Assembly (NCBI GenBank): GCA_004010935.1
Contig: CP026511.1
Coordinates: 3,720,001 to 3,784,000 of the forward strand
Direction of reading: 5' to 3'
Length of the DNA: 64,000 nucleotides
From: Pseudomonadaceae bacterium SI-3
GTDB taxonomy: Bacteria; Pseudomonadota; Gammaproteobacteria; Pseudomonadales; Pseudomonadaceae
The stretch's first letter is position 1. Every line of letters starts with the position of its first letter. The notes under the pieces are model-generated. The model saw only the letters and a program-made list of their open reading frames with translations, was not told the origin of the DNA and did not search any database. A program made the position numbers and the translations under genes. Shown in pieces: positions 30,934-44,848 of this stretch.

Positions 30934-32276
30934 CAGCTGAGCGCCCCCACCGCGGCGGCGAACTGACGTCCGCGATCTTCGAAATTCTCGAACATGTCGA
31001 GGCTGGCACAGGCTGGCGACAGTAGGACCGCATCGCCGGGCTGGGCCAGCTTGGCGGCAAGCTCTACGGCGTCTTGGAGTGTCTGGACGCGGTGGATGGG
31101 TGCAGCCCCGTCAAGCGCAGCCGCGAGCTGGTGAGCATCGCGCCCCAGCAAAACAACCGCGCGGCATTGATGCGAGACCGGACTGTGCAAGGCCGAGAAA
31201 TCGGCACCCTTGCCATCGCCACCGGCGATGAGCACCAACTCACCCGTGATGTCGCTACCCAGCCCATCAATTGCGGCCAGAGCAGCTCCGACGTTAGTCG
31301 CCTTCGAATCGTCGTAGTAGGTAACGCCTTTGCGTTCTCCGACCCACTGGCAGCGATGGGCCAGCCCACTGAAGTTTCGCAGGGTCGTGAGCATCGGCCC
31401 GAACGGGAGGCCGACAGCGTGACCGAGAGCCAAGGCCGCCAGCGCATTGGACTGGTTATGCGCCCCACGCACCTTCAATTGGTTGGCCGGCATCAGCGCA
31501 TCGAACTGGAAGGCGAGATATTTCTCGCCATTTTCTTCGAACAACCCGAAGCCCTTGAAATCAGGCTTGCCGAGGCCGAAGGACCAGGTGGGTAGATCAT
31601 CTGCGATCAGCGGCCGACTGAGGCGATCATCACGGTTGATCACAACCTGACGTGCACCACGGAATATACGATGCTTGGCCTGGTGGTAGGCCGGCAGCCC
31701 GTCGTAACGATCCATGTGGTCTTCGCTGATATTCAGACAGGTTGCGACCTCGGCATTCAGCTGGTCTGTGGTTTCCAACTGGAAGCTCGACAGTTCCAAC
31801 ACGTAGAGCTCGACATCGTCATTGAGCAGATCCAGCGCTGGCGTACCCAGGTTCCCTCCCACGGCCACCTTGCGACCGGCCGCAACAGCCATTTCGCCGA
31901 CCAAGCTGGTCACCGTGCTTTTCGCGTTCGATCCGGTGATAGCCACGATTGGCGCCTTGGCTTCGCGAGCGAACAGTTCGATGTCACCGGACAGCTTCAC
32001 TCCGTTGGCCGCTGCAGCCTGCAATGCCGGCGTGCTGATCGGCAAACCCGGACTTACCAACAGCTCGCTGGCGCGGCTGAGGAACTGCGGATCGAGCTCG
32101 CCACACCGAACCTCAACATTCGGGTACTGCGCTTGCAGAGTGGCCAGCTCCGGTGGGTTCGCACGCGTATCGGCGACGGCAAACGGCACACCGCGGCTGG
32201 CCAGATGGCGAACCAAGGACATGCCGCTCTTGCCGAGACCTACGACGATGCGGAACTGATCGGAAGCGATGAGCAC
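30933..32276 (-). CDS. murD: UDP-N-acetylmuramoyl-L-alanine-D-glutamate ligase
   Basis: MurD adds D-Glu to UDP-MurNAc-L-Ala. The 447-residue protein has the N-terminal VVGLGKSGMSLVRHL, the ATP loop ITGSNAKSTVTSL near residue 113 (Ala in place of the common Gly), and the DDSKATNVGAALAA motif that helps bind substrate. It starts with GTG 32276, nine bases after GAGG, which overlaps the mraY stop region. Confidence 0.98.
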   Translation of the reverse strand: MLIASDQFRIVVGLGKSGMSLVRHLASRGVPFAVADTRANPPELATLQAQYPNVEVRCGELDPQFLSRASELLVSPGLPISTPALQAAAANGVKLSGDIELFAREAKAPIVAITGSNAKSTVTSLVGEMAVAAGRKVAVGGNLGTPALDLLNDDVELYVLELSSFQLETTDQLNAEVATCLNISEDHMDRYDGLPAYHQAKHRIFRGARQVVINRDDRLSRPLIADDLPTWSFGLGKPDFKGFGLFEENGEKYLAFQFDALMPANQLKVRGAHNQSNALAALALGHAVGLPFGPMLTTLRNFSGLAHRCQWVGERKGVTYYDDSKATNVGAALAAIDGLGSDITGELVLIAGGDGKGADFSALHSPVSHQCRAVVLLGRDAHQLAAALDGAAPIHRVQTLQDAVELAAKLAQPGDAVLLSPACASLDMFENFEDRGRQFAAAVGALS

Positions 32277-32282
32277 TCTTTA

Positions 32283-33365
32283 TTACCTCAACTTCAGCGT
32301 GGCGAGACCGACCAGCACCAGGATCACCGTGATGATCCAGAAGCGCACGATCACTCGGGGCTCTGGCCAGCCCTTGAGCTCGAAATGGTGATGAATCGGC
32401 GCCATGCGGAACACGCGCTTACCGGTCAGCTTGAACGAGGCGACCTGGATCATCACCGACAGGGTTTCCATCACGAAGACCCCGCCCATGATGAACAGCA
32501 CCACCTCCTGCCGAACGATCACGGCAATGGTGCCCAGGGCCGCGCCAAGCGCTAGGGCGCCGACATCGCCCATAAACACCTGCGCTGGATAGGTGTTGAA
32601 CCAGAGAAAGCCGAGCCCGGCGCCGATCAGCGCACCACAAAACACGATCAGCTCACCGGCTCCTGGGATGTATGGAATCAGTAGGTAATCGGCGAAATTC
32701 ACGTTGCCCGACAGGTAGCAGAAGATGCCCAGACCACCACCAACCATCACAGTCGGCATGATCGCCAGGCCGTCCAGCCCATCGGTGAGATTTACCGCAT
32801 TGCTTGAGCCGACGATGACGAAATAGGTCAGCACGATGAAGCCGATCCCCAGCGGGATCTCGATGTCCTTCAGCAGCGGCAATATCAAGGTGGTTTCGAC
32901 CGGGGTCTGTGCGGTCATATAAAGGAAGATCGCAGCGCCGACACCGAAGACAGACTGCCAGAAGTACTTCCAGCGACTCGGGAGGCCGCGAGAATTCTTC
33001 TCGATCACCTTGCGGTAGTCGTCAACCCAACCTATCGCGCCAAACAGCAAGGTCACAGCCAGCACTACCCAAACATAGCGATTAGACAGATCGGCCCAGA
33101 GCAATGTGCTAATGGCGATCGCGCTGAGGATCAGTGCCCCGCCCATGGTTGGCGTGCCGGATTTCGACAGGTGCGTTTGTGGCCCATCAGTGCGTACCGC
33201 CTGGCCAATTTGGCGCAGCTGAAGCGTACGGATCAGCCAGGGTCCCAACCACAGCGACAGGACCAGCGCGGTCAGTACGCCAAGAATTCCACGCAGGGAT
33301 AGGTATTGAAAGACCGCGAAGCCCGTGTGGAACTGTTGCAGGTACTCGGCGAGTAGCAGCAGCAT
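32283..33365 (-). CDS. mraY: Phospho-N-acetylmuramoyl-pentapeptide transferase
   Basis: MraY moves phospho-MurNAc-pentapeptide onto undecaprenyl phosphate to make lipid I. The 360-residue protein has ten membrane helices and the conserved acid motifs [10 protein letters not shown] and [13 protein letters not shown], plus [13 protein letters not shown] with the HHH catalytic cluster. The start overlaps the murF stop as TAATG. Confidence 0.98.
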   Translation of the reverse strand: MLLLLAEYLQQFHTGFAVFQYLSLRGILGVLTALVLSLWLGPWLIRTLQLRQIGQAVRTDGPQTHLSKSGTPTMGGALILSAIAISTLLWADLSNRYVWVVLAVTLLFGAIGWVDDYRKVIEKNSRGLPSRWKYFWQSVFGVGAAIFLYMTAQTPVETTLILPLLKDIEIPLGIGFIVLTYFVIVGSSNAVNLTDGLDGLAIMPTVMVGGGLGIFCYLSGNVNFADYLLIPYIPGAGELIVFCGALIGAGLGFLWFNTYPAQVFMGDVGALALGAALGTIAVIVRQEVVLFIMGGVFVMETLSVMIQVASFKLTGKRVFRMAPIHHHFELKGWPEPRVIVRFWIITVILVLVGLATLKLR

Positions 33366-34741
33366 TAATGTTTCTCCATGCCGGACGCGGAAAGCGCTGC
33401 GACGACTTTGTCCATCGCAGCGCTCCGTGATCCCTTGATCAAAATGGTGGTCGCATTGCCTTGCTCCAGTCGCAAAGACTCGATCAGGCTCTGCTGATCG
33501 GCAAAATGGCGTGCGCCATGGCCGAAGGCATCGACGGCGTGCTTCATTAGCGGCCCGACCGCAAACAAGGTGTCCACTTTACCTACGGCATAACTGCCGA
33601 CGTCTCGGTGCCCCTGCTCGGCCCACGAGCCCAGCTCGCCCATGTCACCCAGTACCAGCACTGTGCGTCCGGCAAAGCCCGCCAGCACGTCAATAGCTGC
33701 GCAGACCGAGGCCGGATTGGCGTTGTAGGTGTCGTCTATGAGGCGAACGCCATTACTCAGCATTTGCGCGACGCCTCGCCCCTTCACCGGCTGCAGGCTC
33801 TCGAGCCCGGCGACGATATGTTCCCGCGAAACGCCCAACGCGCTGGCGGCGGCTGCGGCGGCCAGGGCATTGGCTACGCTGTGGCGTCCGAGCAAGTTCA
33901 GCTGGACGCGCGCCGACCCGGCCGGTCCAGTCAGGACGAAATTGGGACAGCCGCGAAGGTCGTAGGCAATCGAAGCGGGGTGGATGTCGGCCAGCGGACT
34001 CGTTAACGCAAAGCTCACGACGTGTTTGCCTGCTACTCGGCGCTCCCAAACTGAATAGGCGCGGTCGTCTCGATTGAGCACGGCAACGCCCTTTGGGCCG
34101 AGGCCATCGAGAATCTCGCCCTTGGCCTCGACGATTTTCTCCGGACCACCAAATTCGCCAACATGAGCCGTGCCCGCGTTGGTAATCAAGCTGACATCTG
34201 GCCGAGTCAGGCTGACGGTATAGGCAATTTCGCCGACACGTGAAGCGCCTAGCTCAATCACCGCAGCCTTGTGCTGTGCGCCCAACTCCAGCAGCGTGAG
34301 CGGTGCGCCCAGATCGTTGTTTAGATTGCCGCGGGTGGCGAGAACCGCATCGTCGCCATAGGCAGCGCGCAGGATGCTGGCAAGCAGCTCCTTGACGCTG
34401 GTCTTGCCACTGGAGCCGGTAATGGCCGCGACCGGACCGCTGAACGCGTTGCGGTTCAATGCGCCCAGCTGGCCTAGGGCGATACGGCTATCAGCAACAA
34501 CAAGCTGAGGCAACGAAACCTCTGGCACATGGCGCTCAACCAGCGCAGCGACGGCGCCCTTGGCCGCTACTTCTGCAAGGTAGGTATGGCCGTCGAAGCG
34601 AGGCCCGGTGAGCGCGACGAAAAGCTGCCCAGGCTCGATTGCGCGGCTGTCGGTGCTGACAGAGCTAAACGCTGCATCGGCATTGATCAACTTGGCTGAC
34701 AACGGCTCGACCAGAGCACTAAGACGCTTGGCTTCAAGCAT
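33365..34741 (-). CDS. murF: UDP-MurNAc-tripeptide-D-Ala-D-Ala ligase
   Basis: MurF adds the D-Ala-D-Ala made by Ddl, completing the cytoplasmic pentapeptide precursor. The 458-residue Mur ligase has the ATP loop [18 protein letters not shown] near residue 110 and the substrate loop [13 protein letters not shown] near residue 325. ATG 34741 (MLEAKRL) is chosen because GGAGG lies eight bases upstream; six more codons from 34759 have no such site. It overlaps murE by eight bases. Confidence 0.97.
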   Translation of the reverse strand: MLEAKRLSALVEPLSAKLINADAAFSSVSTDSRAIEPGQLFVALTGPRFDGHTYLAEVAAKGAVAALVERHVPEVSLPQLVVADSRIALGQLGALNRNAFSGPVAAITGSSGKTSVKELLASILRAAYGDDAVLATRGNLNNDLGAPLTLLELGAQHKAAVIELGASRVGEIAYTVSLTRPDVSLITNAGTAHVGEFGGPEKIVEAKGEILDGLGPKGVAVLNRDDRAYSVWERRVAGKHVVSFALTSPLADIHPASIAYDLRGCPNFVLTGPAGSARVQLNLLGRHSVANALAAAAAASALGVSREHIVAGLESLQPVKGRGVAQMLSNGVRLIDDTYNANPASVCAAIDVLAGFAGRTVLVLGDMGELGSWAEQGHRDVGSYAVGKVDTLFAVGPLMKHAVDAFGHGARHFADQQSLIESLRLEQGNATTILIKGSRSAAMDKVVAALSASGMEKH

Positions 34742-36196
34742 GAGTACCCCTCCAGGCAACCAGGGCCGTCAAGGCCTGTTCGAGATCGGAGAATGGCAGG
34801 CGCTCGCCTTTTATTTCCTGGTAGTCCTCATGCCCCTTGCCGGCCAGCAGCACCACGTCGTCAATGCCGCTGCTTTCAATACAGCGGGCAATGGCTGCGG
34901 CGCGCCCCGGCACAAACAGGACTTGTTCGGGTGCGCTGAAACCTGCACGAATCTCATCGAGGATCTGCTGCGGATCTTCATTGCGCGGATTGTCATCAGT
35001 GACCGTGACATGGTCTGCCAAACGCTCGGCAACCTGAGCCATCAGCGTGCGCTTGCCACGGTCGCGGTCGCCACCGCAGCCGAACAGACACAACAACTTG
35101 CCGCGAGTATGCGGGCGTAGGGCGCCAAGCACCTTTTCTAGGGCATCGGGCGTATGGGCGTAATCGACCACGACCAACGGGCGATCACCGCCACCTAGCC
35201 GCTGCATCCGACCGGCAGGGCCGTCTACTTCCCGCAGTGCCACGAGAATTTCGTCCAGCGGATAATCCATTCCCAGCAAAGCGCCTACCGCAGCGAGCAC
35301 ATTGCTGACGTTAAACCGACCGAGCAGCGGGCTACGCAGCGAACGTTCACCTTGGGGCGTCACCAAGCGTGCATGGATTCCGCTATCGTCTAGCCGCGCT
35401 TCGGGGCAGTACAGATAAGCCGACGCATCTTCAAGACTGTACGTGATCAGTCGTGAATCAGCGTGCTGTGCCGCGAGCGAACGGCCCAAGGTGTCGTCCA
35501 GATTTATCACCCGGCAGCTTAGCCCTGGCATGGTGAACAACCGCGCCTTGACCTCACCGTAGGCTTCCATGGAGCCGTGATAATCAAGATGATCTCGGGA
35601 AAGATTGGTAAACACAGCCACATCGAACGCCAGGGCGGCAACTCGTCCCTGCGCCAGGCCATGCGAGGACACCTCCATCGCAACGGCGCGCGCGCCCTGT
35701 TTCCTCAGGCTCGCCAAGTTGGCCTGTACGCCGATCGCATCAGGCGTGGTGTGCTGACCGAGGACCAGCTCTCCGTGAAAGCCGGTACCGAGGGTACCGA
35801 TAATCCCGCAACGCTCACCCAAGCGGTCCAGAGCCTGGGCAATCAGGTAGGTCACGCTGGTCTTGCCATTGGTTCCGGTAACGCCGACCAGATGCAGACT
35901 GCGGCTTGGCTCGCCGTAGAACCGCCCTGCGATTGCCGATAGCTGCCCCGCTAGGTTGCGAACCGGCACCAACTCGGCGCTTGCCGCAGTCATTTTCGCA
36001 GCACCTTCGGCTTCGTAGGCGATAGCGGCTGCGCCGTGGGCAATCGCATCGGCAATATGCACACGGCCGTCTTGCTGGTAACCGGGCACAGCCAGAAATA
36101 AATCGCCCGGACGGACCTTGCGGCTGTCCAGCGTCAGCTCTCGAATGAGGGTATCGCTGGCAGCTTGAGGCAGTAACTGATTCAGCGGCATCGGCA

Positions 36197-36197
<1 letters not shown>
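34734..36197 (-). CDS. murE: UDP-MurNAc-L-Ala-D-Glu: meso-diaminopimelate ligase
   Basis: MurE adds the third stem residue. The 487-residue protein has the ATP loop VTGTNGKTSVTYL near residue 110 and DDNPRNEDP near residue 410. The DNPR motif is the marker for meso-diaminopimelate (not lysine) specificity, as expected in Gram-negatives. The start overlaps the ftsI stop (TGATG); a start two codons later is equally possible. Confidence 0.98.
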
Positions 36198-38210
<2,013 letters not shown>

Positions 38211-38214
<4 letters not shown>

Positions 38215-39158
38215 CGCAACTTCTCCGCGACACGCATCACTGCACTGCGCGAACGGGGGTTTGCTTTGACCTCTTCGGGGGACGCGTATTGCGGTTTGCC
38301 CAGCAGTTTCAGACGCGGCACGAATTTTTCAGGGATGATCGGGAGGTCGCGCGGCAAGGTATCGGCCTCGCCTTTCGCATGCCGGCGCATGAACTGTTTG
38401 ACGATGCGGTCTTCCAGCGAGTGAAAGCTGATGACCACCAGCCGGCCGCCGACGTCCAGCGCTTCAAGAGCGGCTTCAAGCCCAGCTTCCAGGTCGCCAA
38501 GCTCGTTATTGATAAAAATGCGCAGCCCCTGAAAGGCGCGTGTCGCTGGGTTCTTGCCTTTCTCCCAAGCGGGATTGGCCACCGTCAACACTTGGGCGAG
38601 ATCCGCCGTACGCTCGAAAGGCTGCACAGCCCGACGCTGTACCACGGCGCGGGCCATGCGCTTGGCAAAGCGCTCCTCACCGTATTCCCTGAACACTCGG
38701 GCGATATCGTCTTCGTTGGCCGTTGCGATCCACTGGGCGGCGCTGATTCCCCGACTCGGGTCCATGCGCATGTCCAATGGGCCATCATGCAGAAAGCTGA
38801 AACCGCGCTCGGGGTCGTCCAGCTGCGGCGAAGACACGCCAAGATCTAGCAGCACACCGCTCAATGTGCCAGTCCAGCCGCGCTGCGCGAGCTCTGCGCC
38901 AAGCTCGGCAAAACTTCTCTGCACAACGACAAAGCGGCCATCCTCGGCCGCCAGTGCTTGCCCCGTAGCGATTGCTAGCGGGTCTTTATCGAATCCTAGC
39001 AAACAGCCATCAGGCCCAAGCTGCCGCAACAGCAGACGACTATGCCCGCCGCGCCCAAAGGTCCCGTCCAGATAGCGGCCATCCGGGCGCACGCCGAGTG
39101 CCGCGACGGCCTCGTCGAGCAAAACGGTCACATGGTTATAGCTGCTGGTCCGGCTCAC
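38211..39158 (-). CDS. rsmH: 16S rRNA m4C1402 methyltransferase RsmH
   Basis: RsmH (MraW) N4-methylates cytidine 1402 of 16S rRNA; RsmI, whose gene lies 1.2 kb upstream, 2'-O-methylates the same base. The 315-residue protein has the start [11 protein letters not shown], the SAM loop [14 protein letters not shown] near residue 32, and [19 protein letters not shown]. The start is GTG 39158 overlapping the mraZ stop (GTGA). Confidence 0.98.
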
Positions 39159-39610
39159 AGGATTAGATCACGCAATTCTTCCGGCAAAGCACCGGGTTGT
39201 TTGATGGCCGCCAGGTCCGCATCTGCTTGCGCGTTCCAGTCGTCCTCGTTCCACAGGCTGAACTTGTTCAGCTGACCGACCAGCATGGCCCGCTTGTCCA
39301 GACCGGCGTATTCGCGCAAACGCGGTGGCACCAGTACGCGACCAGTGCCATCCATCTCCAAATCGACCGCATTACCAATGAGCAAGCGCTGCAGCCGGCG
39401 ACTTTCTTCTCTGAGAGAGGGCAGCTCGCGCAACTTGGCTTCGATCTGCTCCCATTCCGGCAATGGGTAAATTCCGAGACAACGGTCGACGGCATCAATG
39501 GTGATGATCAGCTGCCCCTCGCAACGCGAAACGAGCTCGTCACGATACCGACTGGGCATGGCTAGCCGGCCTTTGGCATCGAGACTGATGGCGTTTGCTC
39601 CGCGAAACAC
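39155..39610 (-). CDS. mraZ: Transcriptional regulator MraZ
   Basis: MraZ binds repeats before its own gene and represses the dcw cluster. The 151-residue protein has two AbrB-like SpoVT halves, each with a D-X3-R motif: [18 protein letters not shown] near residue 10 and [18 protein letters not shown] near residue 90. Its start is GTG 39610 with GGGGA upstream. The four boxes upstream are the binding target. Confidence 0.97.
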   Translation of the reverse strand: MFRGANAISLDAKGRLAMPSRYRDELVSRCEGQLIITIDAVDRCLGIYPLPEWEQIEAKLRELPSLREESRRLQRLLIGNAVDLEMDGTGRVLVPPRLREYAGLDKRAMLVGQLNKFSLWNEDDWNAQADADLAAIKQPGALPEELRDLIL

Positions 39611-39641
39611 GGTTGCGCTTCCCCTGATTTAGCTTTCCATG

Positions 39642-39676
39642 CCCATAAATACCCACTTCGTTCCACTTTCTACCAC
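39642..39676 (-). promoter_or_regulatory. MraZ operator, four boxes at 10-bp steps
   Basis: Read on the minus strand the boxes are GTGGT, GTGGA, GTGGG and ATGGG. Their plus-strand complements begin at 39672, 39662, 39652 and 39642, each exactly 10 bases apart. This equals the known MraZ operator layout (GTGG[G/T] with 5-bp spacers). They lie just downstream of the -10 box, so bound MraZ would block transcription. Confidence 0.9.
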
Positions 39677-39684
39677 TTGTGCGC

Positions 39685-39714
39685 ACTATAGAAATGCAGC
39701 AGCCCCACCGTCAA
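39685..39714 (-). promoter_or_regulatory. mraZ/dcw sigma-70 promoter
   Basis: On the minus strand TTGACG (39714-39709) and TATAGT (39690-39685) are separated by 18 bases. Both boxes match consensus at five or six positions. Transcription should begin near 39678, right at the first MraZ box. Confidence 0.85.
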
Positions 39715-39901
39715 GGTACGCCTGACGGGAAAAACCCTTATGTGACGGGAATTTAGCAACCGAAACGGAGATAAACGGTAAACCGGAAGGGATAGCTGAC
39801 AGAGATATTCAGCAAACGCAGAAGCATGCACTTCGAAGTTAAAGTACTTTGTGAAGAGCAAGAATTTTTTGGACTAAGACAGGCGGGATATTTCAAGAAA
39901 A

Positions 39902-40261
39902 GTCGGAGAGTCGATCTGTAAGCCGGGTTCTGTCGAGGACAGTCATTCCTCTACGACAGCCATCACTGACTGCCTCTAGCAACCTACCCGGATCCAGCGC
40001 GGGCCACGCCAATGGATCCCTATTTGGTCTTGCTCCAAGTGGGGTTTACCTAGCCACGGACTGTTGCCAGCCGCGCGGTGCGCTCTTACCGCACCTTTTC
40101 ACCCTTACCGGCGCCGAAACGCTTAGGCGGTTATTTTCTGTGGCACTTTCCGTAGGCTCACGCCTCCCAGGCGTTACCTGGCACTTCGCCCTATGGAGCC
40201 CGGACTTTCCTCCCTCCCTTCTTGCGGAACAAAAAGAGACAGCGACTGTCCGATCGACTCT
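39902..40261 (-). ncRNA. rnpB: RNase P RNA
   Basis: The minus strand holds the bacterial type A RNase P RNA. The 5' end is AGAGTCGATCGGACAG, and the internal conserved segments are GAGGAAAGTCCGGGCTCC, AGGGTGAAAAGGTGCGGTAA and AGAGCGCACCG. The 3' part ends in CGACAGAACCCGGCTTA, then AGATCGACTCTC, which pairs with the 5' end. The length is about 360 bases. The ends are judged from the terminal pairing and are good to a few bases. Just past the 3' end a TTTTC tract follows. With the C5 protein (elsewhere) it matures tRNA 5' ends. Confidence 0.97.
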
Positions 40262-40270
40262 CCGGCGGCC

Positions 40271-40299
40271 AGGGTACTTGTCTACGCCGACACCCGCAA
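40271..40299 (-). promoter_or_regulatory. Candidate rnpB promoter
   Basis: On the minus strand TTGCGG (40299-40294), a 17-base spacer, and TACCCT (40276-40271) stand 9 bases before the RNA start. A G+C-rich stretch GGCCGCCGG between -10 and start is the kind of discriminator seen at stringently controlled stable-RNA promoters. Confidence 0.6.
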
Positions 40300-40354
40300 G
40301 CTTGATAGTTGGCCGCCTTAGCATCAGAAGCACTCGAACTGGCCACCAGTGCAC

Positions 40355-41230
40355 TTACTGACTCGCACCCTTTTCTTGCAAGGCCAGCTGATAAAGCAGG
40401 TTCTTTCTGACTCCAGTAATTTCAGAAGCAAGCGCCGCGGCTCGCTTGACCGGCAGCTCGGCCAAGAGCAGATCCAAAATCCGGCGCGCATCCGCATCGA
40501 CCGCATCGTCTTCATTCGGCGCTTGCCAGCCCCCCACTACAAGCACGCACTCGCCGCGCTGCTGATTGGCATCGGACTCTACCCAAGCTCGCAATGCACC
40601 CAAAGGAAGGTCTTTCAGCGTCTCGAACGTCTTGGTCAACTCCCGCCCCAACACCGCAGGTCGATCGGAACCGAACACTGATTCGAGGTCAGCAAGCGCA
40701 GCAAGAATACGATGCGGCGCCTCGTAGAAGATCAACGTACGCGGCTCAGCCCGAAGATACTCCAGGCGAGCAAGGCGTGCTGCCTGCTTAGCAGGCAGAA
40801 ACCCCTCAAAGATAAAGCGATCGGACGGCAGCCCGGCGGCGCAAAGCGCGGCAATAAGCGCACACGCACCGGGCAGCGGAACGACCCGGACACCCGCGGC
40901 GCGAGACTGCCTGACGAGGTGGTAACCCGGGTCGGATATCAACGGCGTGCCAGCATCGGAGATCAAGGCCACATCTTCGCCAGCCAACAGCCGCCGGATG
41001 AAACGCCCTCCCTCGTCTCGCTCGTTATGCTCATGACATGCAGCCAAGGGTGTGGTGATGCCAAAGTGCTGCAGCAGGCGAGATGAATGCCGGGTATCTT
41101 CCGCCGCAATCAGCGCGACCTCGGATAACACGCGCAAAGCCCGCGCGCTTATATCTTCGAGATTGCCGATAGGTGTGGCGACGACATAGAGCGTTCCCGC
41201 CGCGGAATTCACATCATCTGTCGCAGTCAC
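40355..41230 (-). CDS. rsmI: 16S rRNA 2'-O-ribose C1402 methyltransferase
   Basis: RsmI methylates the ribose of C1402 in 16S rRNA. The 291-residue protein of the tetrapyrrole-methylase fold has GTLYVVATPIGNLEDIS, AEDTRHSSRLLQHFG, SDAGTPLISDPGYHLVR and FEGFLPAK. GTG 41230 is taken as start because GAGG lies eight bases upstream; ATG 41260 is ten codons earlier with no site. It is divergent from lpoA. Confidence 0.95.
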   Translation of the reverse strand: MTATDDVNSAAGTLYVVATPIGNLEDISARALRVLSEVALIAAEDTRHSSRLLQHFGITTPLAACHEHNERDEGGRFIRRLLAGEDVALISDAGTPLISDPGYHLVRQSRAAGVRVVPLPGACALIAALCAAGLPSDRFIFEGFLPAKQAARLARLEYLRAEPRTLIFYEAPHRILAALADLESVFGSDRPAVLGRELTKTFETLKDLPLGALRAWVESDANQQRGECVLVVGGWQAPNEDDAVDADARRILDLLLAELPVKRAAALASEITGVRKNLLYQLALQEKGASQ

Positions 41231-41352
41231 AAGGCTTACCTCAGTCACTAAAACGCGCATTGTAGCCCGTTTACGGGCCGCGACATCGCGACCCCGCCAA
41301 CGCTTGGGTACAATCCACCGACACCCGCCAGCGCCTTTTCAGGAATGAACAC

Positions 41353-43119
41353 ATGACGGCCCGCTTTCGCCCGCTAATCTTCTTATGCATTGCTGCCTTG
41401 CTGTCGGCCTGCGCCAGCTCACCATCCTCCACCCTCGGCGAACTGCCTCGCACCCCACAGGCATCGACGCAACAATTGCTGAAAGATGCCGATGCCAGTG
41501 ATCCAGGCAAGGCTGCGTTGCTGCGGCTGTCAGCGGCCGACCAGAGCATCCAGCAAGACAACCTGACCCAAGCGCGCCAGATACTGGAACAAGTCGCCAT
41601 TGACCAGTTGATGCCAGCCCAGCAGATGTTCGCCAAAACGCTGGAAGCCGAGCTGGCCCTAGCCGCTGGAAAGCCCGAAAGTGCGCTCCAGGCGTTACAG
41701 CATCCAGCCTTTGAACGTCTCGCCGAACTCCCTGTAGAGCAACAACTTCGCACCCAACTGGCTCGCGCCGAGGCGTTCGAAGCAAACAACCAGCCGCTCG
41801 ATGCAGCGCGCGAGCGCACCTTCATCGCACCCCTACTCAGCAGTGAAGCGGCTGAGCAAAATCATGAGACGATCTGGTCTCTGGTCTCGAATCTCGCGCC
41901 GGAGCAACTGCAACAAACCGCCGACACCGACCTCGCAGGCTGGATATCGCTGGCCACAGCCATTAAGCAGGCCGGCACGCTCGGCCAGCAAAAACGCGCC
42001 ATCGAGGCCTGGCAGCAGCAAAACCCTAATCACCCAGCCGCACGGCGCCTGCCCGACCCGCTGTTAAAGCTCAAGCAGCTGGCAGACAAACCCTTATCGC
42101 ACGTAGCGCTTCTGCTGCCGATGGAAGGGCCGCTGGCCAGCGTTGCACGCGCCTTGCGCGACGGATTCCTAGCAGCCCATCTTGCAGGGCAACAGGACCT
42201 GAAAATCGAACTGTTCGACAGCACCCGCCTGTCTTCTCTAGACGACTTTTACCGGCAAGCGTCTGCCTCGGGTGTTGAATTGGTGATCGGCCCATTGGAA
42301 AAGGATATGGTCCGCCAACTGGCCGATCGCGAACAGCTGCCCATTACGACCCTGGCCCTGAACTACAGCGATGCGAACCAACAGGTGCCGCCACAACTGT
42401 TCCAGTTCGGGCTGGCGGCAGAAGACGAAGCTCGTGAAGTCGCGCGCCGCGCCTGGGCCGATGGGCACCGCCGCGCAGTGGCGCTGACGCCTCGCGGCGA
42501 CTGGGGCAATCGAGTGTTTGAAGCTTTCCGCCAGGAATGGCAGACGCTAGGCGGCACAGTGGTTGCGGCTGAACCCCTGGCCGAACCCATCGAGCTGGCA
42601 AACCAGATTGCCGATATGCTGCAGATACGCAGCAACGGAGGCAGCGACGAGTCGCAGCCATCGCGCCGCCAAGATATTGATTTCCTTTTTCTTGCCGCCA
42701 CGCCGCAACAGGCGCAACAAGTCAAACCCACCCTGATTTTCCAGTACGCCGGCGACCTCCCGGTCTACGCGACTTCGCACCTTCATGCCGCCACTGATAA
42801 CCGCACGCAATACCTGGATCTCGAAGGCATTCGCTTTACCGAAACCCCATGGCTGCTTGACCCGCAGCTGCCCCTGCGCCAGGAGATCGAGCGCAAGTGG
42901 CCGCAAAGCCGGGGCAGCCTCGGCAGGCTGTATGCCATGGGCGCTGACGCCTACCAGCTGGCGCCGCGCCTGAATCAGCTTCTTGCGCTACCTGACACAC
43001 GGATTGATGGCCTTTCGGGAACGCTCAGCCTAACTCCACAGCAGCGGATCGAACGGCGCTTGCCGTGGGCCGAGTTCCGGGACGGGGAAGTCCAACCGCT
43101 CCCGGATATTCCAGATTGA
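41353..43119 (+). CDS. lpoA: Outer-membrane lipoprotein activator of PBP1A (LpoA/LppC)
   Basis: LpoA reaches from the outer membrane to activate PBP1A. The 588-residue protein has a lipoprotein signal with lipobox LLSAC (Cys about 18), an N-terminal TPR-like helical domain (about 30-230), and a C-terminal periplasmic-binding-protein-like domain starting near HVALLLPMEGPLASVARALRD. A -10-like TACAAT lies at 41309-41314. The stop overlaps the yraN start. Confidence 0.95.
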   Translation: MTARFRPLIFLCIAALLSACASSPSSTLGELPRTPQASTQQLLKDADASDPGKAALLRLSAADQSIQQDNLTQARQILEQVAIDQLMPAQQMFAKTLEAELALAAGKPESALQALQHPAFERLAELPVEQQLRTQLARAEAFEANNQPLDAARERTFIAPLLSSEAAEQNHETIWSLVSNLAPEQLQQTADTDLAGWISLATAIKQAGTLGQQKRAIEAWQQQNPNHPAARRLPDPLLKLKQLADKPLSHVALLLPMEGPLASVARALRDGFLAAHLAGQQDLKIELFDSTRLSSLDDFYRQASASGVELVIGPLEKDMVRQLADREQLPITTLALNYSDANQQVPPQLFQFGLAAEDEAREVARRAWADGHRRAVALTPRGDWGNRVFEAFRQEWQTLGGTVVAAEPLAEPIELANQIADMLQIRSNGGSDESQPSRRQDIDFLFLAATPQQAQQVKPTLIFQYAGDLPVYATSHLHAATDNRTQYLDLEGIRFTETPWLLDPQLPLRQEIERKWPQSRGSLGRLYAMGADAYQLAPRLNQLLALPDTRIDGLSGTLSLTPQQRIERRLPWAEFRDGEVQPLPDIPD

Positions 43120-43484
43120 TAGCGACCAGCAAACAGCTCAGTGGAAAGCGCGCAGAAGATTTTTCACTGCAGCACCTCCAGGCGCACGGTCTACGCCTGC
43201 TCTGCCGCAACTGGAGCTGCCGTAGTGGCGAGCTTGATCTGGTCATGCTCGATGGCGATACAGTAGTATTCGTCGAGGTTCGGTACAGGCGCCATGCCGC
43301 ATGGGGCGGCGCACTCGAGAGTGTAGACCTGCGCAAACAGCAGAAGCTAATCAAGGCGGCCCAGCTGTTCCTGCTAAAGGAGAGTCGCTGGGCAAAGCAT
43401 CCCTGTCGCTTCGATGTCGTTGCCATAGACTCGACCGAGAGCGGAGCGAAGCCCAGCTGGATTCGAAATGCCTTCGATAGCTAA
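43116..43484 (+). CDS. yraN: YraN/UPF0102 endonuclease-like protein
   Basis: The 122-residue protein has the family core GKRAEDFSLQHLQAHGLRLL, GELDLVMLDGDTVVFVEVRYR and KQQKLIKAA. The E-x-D, then E-V-R-Y-R arrangement resembles a restriction-endonuclease-like fold, and activity has been suggested but not proven. No in-frame ATG sits near the start of homology. TTG 43116, which overlaps the lpoA stop as TTGA, is the best start, with GGAT upstream. The gene depends on translation of lpoA. Confidence 0.9.
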   Translation: MIATSKQLSGKRAEDFSLQHLQAHGLRLLCRNWSCRSGELDLVMLDGDTVVFVEVRYRRHAAWGGALESVDLRKQQKLIKAAQLFLLKESRWAKHPCRFDVVAIDSTESGAKPSWIRNAFDS

Positions 43485-43518
43485 AAACGCGACATGCGGG
43501 TTTCGCAGCATCTCGTGA

Positions 43519-44762
<1,244 letters not shown>

Positions 44763-44837
44763 AGGCTTGGAGGCGGAAAGTGCACAGGTGGATGCAGCCT
44801 TGTATTCCACCGACTTGCCTTTCAGCCTCAAGCGCCT
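44763..44837. terminator. Long imperfect hairpin between convergent genes
   Basis: Between the dolP-like stop and the sspB stop, GGAGGCGGAAAG (44769-44780) faces CTTTCAGCCTC (44819-44829), and GGTGGA (44787-44792) faces TCCACC (44806-44811). It is likely to act as a two-way terminator, though no strong T run is present. Confidence 0.5.
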
Positions 44838-44848
44838 ATCGATTTCTA

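Noticed and set aside
39670..39861. 63-codon minus-strand frame upstream of mraZ
   Set aside because: It runs through the mraZ promoter and has no family match.
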